The translations under genes were made by a program, and so were the position numbers. Under the pieces are notes generated by a model that was given only the letters and a program-made list of their open reading frames with translations, did not search any database and was not told the origin of the DNA. This document shows, one piece after another, positions 33,965 through 38,516 of a stretch of DNA of 38,516 nt (position 1 is its first letter; each line of letters opens with the position of its first letter). The stretch is from Myxococcales bacterium (lineage in GTDB: Bacteria > Myxococcota_A > Polyangia > Polyangiales > Polyangiaceae). Location of the stretch: positions 1-38,516 of the forward strand of contig JAHFDY010000017.1 in the NCBI GenBank assembly GCA_023248735.1, given 5' to 3'.

Positions 33965-35599
33965 CTACACGCTGATCGATCCCTTGCGGAAGTCGCTCTT
34001 GGCGATTTTCACATTCACGCACGCTGGCTTGTTGGCAGCGAACGCCGCGTCGAGCGCCGGACCGAGATCCTCGACGCGCTCAACCCAAAAGCCAAGGCCG
34101 CCACACGCCTCGACTACCTTCTCGTAGCGCGTGTAGTCGAGCGCCGTCGCAACCGCTCGTTCTTCGCCATACATCTCCACTTGACCTCGGCGAATTTGCG
34201 TCCAGCCCGCGTCGTTGCCAATGACGGCAATAACCGGAATTTTCTGTCGCGCCATTGCCTCAAACTCGAGCGGATGGAGACCAAAGCTACCGTCGCCGTA
34301 CACGAGTACAACCTTCCCATCGGGTCTGCACAGCTTCGCAGCCATCGCATAACCCGGTCCGACACCGAGCGTTCCCAGCGGTCCCGGATCCATCCACAGT
34401 TGTGGCCACTCAAGTTTCAGCACGTACGCGGCTGTCGCCACGAAATCGCCACCGTCACCGATGACAATGTCGTTTGGTCCCAAACGTTTTCCAATCTCAG
34501 CGCACACGCGAAGCGGATTCGGAGGCGACTCGGTGGAATCGATCTCGGCGAGCATCTCGCCGCGCCGCTTGGTTTCTTCGGCGCGCACAGAAGCGAGCCA
34601 CGCGCTCGACGTTTTTTTTCCGGATGCTGCGATGAGTTGCTGAAGGACGAGGCCACTGTCACCGTGGATCGGAATGTCAACGCGGCGATTGCGACCCAAC
34701 TCTGCACCGTCGAGATCGACTTGCACGATCTTCACAGACTCTGGCCAAAGCGGCGTGCGCCCGTACTCAACGCGAAAGTCGAACGGTGTCCCAAACATGA
34801 ACACGACGTCTGCCTGAGTGAGCGCGAACTTGCGCGATCGCGACATGAGTCCGGTGTGCTCATAGGGCAACGCGCCGCGTGCCATCCCGTTCAAATAAAA
34901 CGGAACCTGAAACGCATCTGCAGCACGACGTACCGCCTCACGATCGGGCGACCAACGTATTTGGGACCCCACGATGAATACTGGGCGTTCGGCAGATTTC
35001 AATAGATCAGCGGCCTTGCCAATGGATCGCGGGTCGCCGCCGGGACGCGGAGGCTCCGTCATCGCTGCCGTCGCAGGAAGATCATTCTCTTCGTGCATGT
35101 TCAAAAGGAGGTCGAGCGGCATTTCGAGAAAAACGGGCCCCGGCACGTTGCTTTGGGCAATGCGAAACGCGCTGTCGAGGTACTCCGCAATGCGCCGCGT
35201 CTCGGGTACCTGCACGCTCCACTTTGTGATCGGGCGCATGAGGGTGACGCAGTCCATGTCCTGCAGCGATCCCATATCGCACAAGAGCTTCGGGCCCGCG
35301 CCACCGATGATCACCATCGGAATTCCCGCGCGTTGCGCATTGGCGACAGCCGTCACGACGTCCGTAATCCCCGGACCCGCGGTGACGGCGCAAACGCCCG
35401 GCTTGCCCGTTACGCGCGCGTAGCCATCTGCGGCGTGCCCTGCGGTTTGTTCATGGCGCGTATCGACGACGCGGATGCCCTCGTCAATGCAGCCGTCGTA
35501 GATGGCTTGTATGTGCCCGCCGCAAAGCGTGAAAATGTGATCGATGCCGTGACGTTTCAACGCCTGTGCAACCAAGCGACCACCGTGTACGTATGCCAT
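33965..35599 (-). CDS. Thiamine-diphosphate-dependent enzyme of the acetolactate synthase / 2-hydroxyacyl-CoA lyase type
   Basis: A 544-aa enzyme with the three-domain POX fold. The Pyr domain carries the catalytic Glu50 in RHEQTAGHAADGYAR and TAGPGITD; the middle domain spans about 190-330; the PP domain has the cofactor motif GDG (435-437), 24 residues, then ND (462-463). It decarboxylates or cleaves a 2-keto or 2-hydroxy-acyl substrate. GSLQDMDCVTLMRPITKWS resembles acetolactate synthase-like enzymes, but no small regulatory subunit or other branched-chain amino acid gene is nearby, so a catabolic lyase is as likely. GGGAGGA precedes the ATG. It ends the minus-strand series starting at the UPF0158 gene. 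Confidence 0.92.
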   Translation of the reverse strand: MAYVHGGRLVAQALKRHGIDHIFTLCGGHIQAIYDGCIDEGIRVVDTRHEQTAGHAADGYARVTGKPGVCAVTAGPGITDVVTAVANAQRAGIPMVIIGGAGPKLLCDMGSLQDMDCVTLMRPITKWSVQVPETRRIAEYLDSAFRIAQSNVPGPVFLEMPLDLLLNMHEENDLPATAAMTEPPRPGGDPRSIGKAADLLKSAERPVFIVGSQIRWSPDREAVRRAADAFQVPFYLNGMARGALPYEHTGLMSRSRKFALTQADVVFMFGTPFDFRVEYGRTPLWPESVKIVQVDLDGAELGRNRRVDIPIHGDSGLVLQQLIAASGKKTSSAWLASVRAEETKRRGEMLAEIDSTESPPNPLRVCAEIGKRLGPNDIVIGDGGDFVATAAYVLKLEWPQLWMDPGPLGTLGVGPGYAMAAKLCRPDGKVVLVYGDGSFGLHPLEFEAMARQKIPVIAVIGNDAGWTQIRRGQVEMYGEERAVATALDYTRYEKVVEACGGLGFWVERVEDLGPALDAAFAANKPACVNVKIAKSDFRKGSISV

Positions 35600-35657
35600 G
35601 CGTGCTCCTCCCGAGAAAGGGAGAGGGTAAGTTACCAGCAGTGAAACTCAAAGACGG

Positions 35658-36347
35658 TCACTGCGTTACGACAACTTTTGTGCGCCCGCGTGCGCCCTGA
35701 AAATGTGCACTCACGAGCGCTCGAAAGCGCTCGACCATCAGCCAGCGTCGAAGACCATCGCGTGCATCTTCAAACGTGGCCCCGAACTCGTGGTCGTCAT
35801 TCGAACGAAACGCTTGTCGTAATTCTCCATCATCAAAGTTACGAATCGGCGCAATCATCCGGTCGACGTAGTGAACCGCACGCGCCCTACGCGTAAACCA
35901 GATCGTCAACTGCGATGACGAGATGCCAAGCTGCGTCGCAAGCTGGTTCAACGCAAAAGGCCCGCCTACTCGGCGTTCCTGTTCCGAGCGCAACTCCCCC
36001 ACAAGGCGTTTCTCGTCAGCCTGCGCGAGCAGGCGTTCGTTGGGAGAAAGGCTGAGAAGCGTCTCTCCAATCTCAAGCTCAAGCGCCAGGCGCACATGCC
36101 GCTCTGATGGCGCACGGATTCCCTCGCCGAGCGCCTCAAGCGTAGAAGCAAATGCGAGCCATCGCTCACTTATCCATTTGGGGTGCGCGACGCCGCCCGT
36201 CTCGGCTGAGAAAAAGCGAACCGCTACCCGATCGGCAACGACACCTTTGCCCGAGGGCGTGTCAGCGCGCGCGTGCGTCGCCGCGGCAAAGAGTACGCAC
36301 GCGAACGCAACGGACCAACGGCGCAGAGTCTCGGACAACGACCCCAA
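35658..36347 (-). CDS. Secreted periplasmic protein resembling a SurA N-terminal domain
   Basis: A 229-aa product when started at the TTG at 36347, 13 bases after the UPF0158 stop and six bases after GAGG. That start gives a clean signal peptide, MGSLSETLRRWSVAFACV with cleavage at HARA/DT, whereas the longest open frame (to 36596) would overlap the upstream gene by about 230 bases. The mature protein is helical and charged. The last third, FDDGELRQAFRSNDDHEF then DGLRRWLMVERFRALV and RGRTKVVV, resembles the chaperone part of SurA/PpiC proteins just before a PPIase domain, but no PPIase domain follows. It may be a periplasmic chaperone-like protein; this is a fold-level guess. Confidence 0.7.
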   Translation of the reverse strand: MGSLSETLRRWSVAFACVLFAAATHARADTPSGKGVVADRVAVRFFSAETGGVAHPKWISERWLAFASTLEALGEGIRAPSERHVRLALELEIGETLLSLSPNERLLAQADEKRLVGELRSEQERRVGGPFALNQLATQLGISSSQLTIWFTRRARAVHYVDRMIAPIRNFDDGELRQAFRSNDDHEFGATFEDARDGLRRWLMVERFRALVSAHFQGARGRTKVVVTQ

Positions 36348-36360
36348 GTTGCGCCTCAAA

Positions 36361-37161
36361 TTAAGCTTCGTCGCGCGATTGGTCGGCTCGCGCGATGCGG
36401 TCAGACATGTGTTCGTGATGGTGAGCGAAGCCCCGTGCAGCGCGACGCGCTTTGAGGAACTCAGCAAAAGCCACGACCATGTCGAGATCCTTCGGACCAA
36501 GCTGCTCTGCGAGATCGTGCAACGCAGGCCGGAGCGTCTCTGGCGTACGAAGGCGACGACCGCTCGACGACTTTGGAATGTCATCGGCCGCGCCACCCCC
36601 AGCAGCAGCTGCGGTTACTGAAGGCGCCGACTCTGCCGGATCGCGCGACACGCTGCTGAGCGGTTCGCTGTCTGGCAATTGGCCAGAGGGTGCGTCGATC
36701 CACGTTGGCCGTGGAACGGCAACGATGGCATGAGCCGCGAGCCACGCTTCCATGAACGTGCGAAGGCGCTCGCTTCGGAACGCGAACCACCGCTCACGGT
36801 CTACCGCGTAGTGAACAAGCACATCTTTGAAGCGTCGGAATGCGCCCTTGCCGTCGATGGCTTGCATGAGTTTGGTTCGAAGCTCGATGTCTTCGACGAT
36901 CGGAATGAACCGCTCCATCCACCGATATTGCTCGCGCGAACTTACGGGATCGATGCGAAGGTAATTCGTGTCAGCAGCGATGCGCACATGCATCTGCGGG
37001 TCCGCAATGCCGTCGACGACTCGCAAGACCTCTCCGGAAACCGTGTGCAGATAACTGTGGACTTCAGGCGCGTTGTTTTCGAAAGCGTCTTCGAGGGCTT
37101 CCCAGTCGACGGGGACCTGGCGATCCCCGTTGCTTCCGCCTTCGTTTGTTCGATCTGTCAT
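36361..37161 (-). CDS. UPF0158 family protein
   Basis: A 266-aa cytosolic protein. The first 145 residues match UPF0158: VDWEALEDAFENN, VHSYLHTVSGEVLRV, a segment around RWMERFI, GAFRRFKDVL, and RERWFAFRSERL. The function of the family is not established. After an Ala/Gly/Ser-rich linker there is a second helical block of about 60 residues (PETLRPALHDLAEQLGPKDL and FAEFLKARRAARGF) that is not part of the usual family length. The ATG has GGAG about eight bases upstream. It is followed closely by the secreted SurA-N-like gene. Confidence 0.85.
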   Translation of the reverse strand: MTDRTNEGGSNGDRQVPVDWEALEDAFENNAPEVHSYLHTVSGEVLRVVDGIADPQMHVRIAADTNYLRIDPVSSREQYRWMERFIPIVEDIELRTKLMQAIDGKGAFRRFKDVLVHYAVDRERWFAFRSERLRTFMEAWLAAHAIVAVPRPTWIDAPSGQLPDSEPLSSVSRDPAESAPSVTAAAAGGGAADDIPKSSSGRRLRTPETLRPALHDLAEQLGPKDLDMVVAFAEFLKARRAARGFAHHHEHMSDRIARADQSRDEA

Positions 37162-37282
37162 CTTCTAGTCTCCGCAGGAAGCAAGCGAGCTCTCTTGATA
37201 AGAGGAGCGACCACTAGTCCAGACTGTGCAGCGTCTTATTGACAACCCAACCACAGCAATACGAATAACAAGAGTGACACGT
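37162..37282. other. Intergenic region between glycerol kinase and UPF0158 genes
   Basis: 121 bp with no gene. It should hold the UPF0158 promoter if that gene is not read through from glpK. It is less GC-rich than its flanks. A TTGACA at about 37238 is on the plus strand, where no gene follows, so I do not call it a promoter. No terminator hairpin was found. Confidence 0.35.
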
Positions 37283-38516
37283 CTATTGGGGATCTGAAAG
37301 GTGCATCCCTCTTGAACGATCAATTGCTTGCCGCCATCCCGCGACTTTTGCTTGCCTTTCGGTTCCGGTAGCCGTCGATTCAAAGCGTCGCTCGACCTGC
37401 ACGACACGACTCGCTTCGGCCAATCCGAAGAGACCCGCTCCAACACCTGCAAGCAAGGCTGCTCCGCGTGCCGTGGACTCGAGATCTACCGGGCGTTCAA
37501 CGACCGCCCCAGTGAGATCGGCCTGCATTTGCATAAGCAGGTTGTTCTGGGCAGCGCCGCCGTCGACGCGCAGACGGGAAAGAGGAATGCCGGCATCTCG
37601 CCGCATAGCGTCAACCAAATCATACACCTGGAAGGCGATTCCTTCGAGCGTTGCGCGCGCAAGGTGCGCGCGAGTCGTACCTCGTGTGAGGCCACAAATG
37701 AGACCGCGTGCATCCTGATCCCAATGAGGCGCCCCGAGCCCGGCGAGTGCCGGAACGAAGTGCACTCCGTCGGTCGTCGGAACTGACGCGGCGAGGGCCT
37801 CGACCTCGCTTGCGGATGCGATCAAGCCAAGCCCGTCGCGCAGCCATTGGACGGCGGCTCCGGCAATGAACGTGCTGCCCTCAAGCGCGAAGGTCGTCGC
37901 TCCCGCAATGCGCCACGCAACCGTGGTCACAAGCCCGTGGCGGCTCATCAGTGGCGTTTCGCCGAGGTTCATCAGGACGAACGCGCCCGTGCCGTAGGTG
38001 CACTTGACGTCGCCTTTTTGGAAACATGCTTGACCAAAGAGTGCCGCTTGCTGATCACCGGCGATGCCCGCAATCGGAACGCCATCGGGCAAAAATGAAA
38101 CACCTTTTGTCCGGCCAACGATCTCTGCCGATCCAACGATCTTGGGGAGCACAGCCCTCGGCACGCGAAATCGTTCGAGGAGCCAGTCCGACCAATCGCC
38201 ATGACGAATATCCATGAGCAGCGTGCGCGACGCGTTGCTTGCATCGGTGACGTGCACTTCTCCTTGGGTGAGGCGCGAAACGAGAAAGCTATCCATCGTG
38301 CCGAACGCAAGGTCGCCGCATTCGGCTTTCTTGCGGGCTCCATCGACCTGATCGAGCAGCCACTCAATCTTGGTTGCGGAGAAATACGCGTCCAGCACAA
38401 GGCCGGTGCGCTCGCGAATGGCATCCGCGATTCCCACTTCGTTCTTGAGCGCATTGCAGCGAGCCGCCGTCCGCCGGTCCTGCCACACAATGGCGCGATG
38501 AATCGCCTTGCGCGTT
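37283..38516 (-). CDS. glpK: Glycerol kinase (N-terminus outside window)
   Basis: The frame is open to the right edge, so about 410 of the usual roughly 500 residues are present, starting near [10 protein letters not shown], about 85 residues into the family. It phosphorylates glycerol to glycerol 3-phosphate with ATP in the cytosol. Signature segments are seen: [104 protein letters not shown] and [15 protein letters not shown] with the FGGY-family C-terminal pattern. No glycerol facilitator or glycerol-3-phosphate dehydrogenase lies on the window side of it. Confidence 0.96.
   Translation of the reverse strand, partial: TRKAIHRAIVWQDRRTAARCNALKNEVGIADAIRERTGLVLDAYFSATKIEWLLDQVDGARKKAECGDLAFGTMDSFLVSRLTQGEVHVTDASNASRTLLMDIRHGDWSDWLLERFRVPRAVLPKIVGSAEIVGRTKGVSFLPDGVPIAGIAGDQQAALFGQACFQKGDVKCTYGTGAFVLMNLGETPLMSRHGLVTTVAWRIAGATTFALEGSTFIAGAAVQWLRDGLGLIASASEVEALAASVPTTDGVHFVPALAGLGAPHWDQDARGLICGLTRGTTRAHLARATLEGIAFQVYDLVDAMRRDAGIPLSRLRVDGGAAQNNLLMQMQADLTGAVVERPVDLESTARGAALLAGVGAGLFGLAEASRVVQVERRFESTATGTERQAKVAGWRQAIDRSRGMHLSDPQ

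Noticed and set aside
33866-35005. 379-aa open frame on the plus strand
   Set aside because: It lies entirely over the thiamine-diphosphate enzyme gene on the opposite strand and has Arg/His-rich, low-complexity composition typical of a shadow frame in GC-rich DNA.
37239-37267. TTGACA followed at 17 bases by CGAATA on the plus strand
   Set aside because: No plus-strand gene follows, and the -10 match is poor; likely chance.

Overview
The window looks like chromosomal DNA from a myxobacterium (Myxococcota, probably Polyangia). The support is the protein content: a MYXO-CTERM surface protein with ELWxxDGT-type repeats, many unrelated lipoproteins with lipoboxes, a transmembrane Ser/Thr kinase with a large sensor domain, an FHA-GAF-sigma54 activator, and moderately high GC with many long shadow ORFs. 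I found no tRNA, rRNA, CRISPR array, IS element or phage gene. Both window edges cut genes: a pentameric ligand-gated ion channel on the left and glycerol kinase on the right.

Layout. 1-2818 (minus): response regulator, histidine kinase, then a prokaryotic Cys-loop-type ion channel, probably one transcript. 2977-9069 (mostly plus): a VWA lipoprotein, a Cys-pair mini-protein, a glutathione S-transferase (GST), an uncharacterised 262-aa protein, an EF-hand lipoprotein and a zinc-ribbon membrane protein. This run is interrupted by a minus-strand MYXO-CTERM gene that lies between two 157-bp direct copies of the GST 3' end. 9080-15190 (minus): a compact run of Ser/Thr kinase, CPBP intramembrane protease, HAD phosphatase, nadC, birA and a Cys-rich lipoprotein. 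15292-21236 (plus): a small soluble histidine kinase followed 8 bp later by a 1769-aa tandem UvrA with four ABC modules. 21254-25055 (minus): a lipoprotein and two type I signal peptidase paralogues packed head to tail. 25209-31034: a secreted Pro/Gln-rich membrane protein, a tiny lipoprotein with its terminator, then an FHA-GAF-sigma54 activator and mutS2. 31108-33882: an RCC1/lamin-tail lipoprotein. 33965-38516 (minus): glycerol kinase, a UPF0158 protein, a secreted SurA-N-like protein and a thiamine-diphosphate enzyme.

The window mixes housekeeping functions (nadC, birA, uvrA, mutS2, glpK, lepB) with envelope and signalling genes. Associations that may reflect joint function are: a two-component system with a ligand-gated channel; a histidine kinase with a double UvrA; twin signal peptidases with a lipoprotein; and a CPBP protease in the same window as a MYXO-CTERM substrate. 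The clearest sign of rearrangement is the GST-tail duplication around the MYXO-CTERM gene. All of this is read from sequence by eye; no database search was run.
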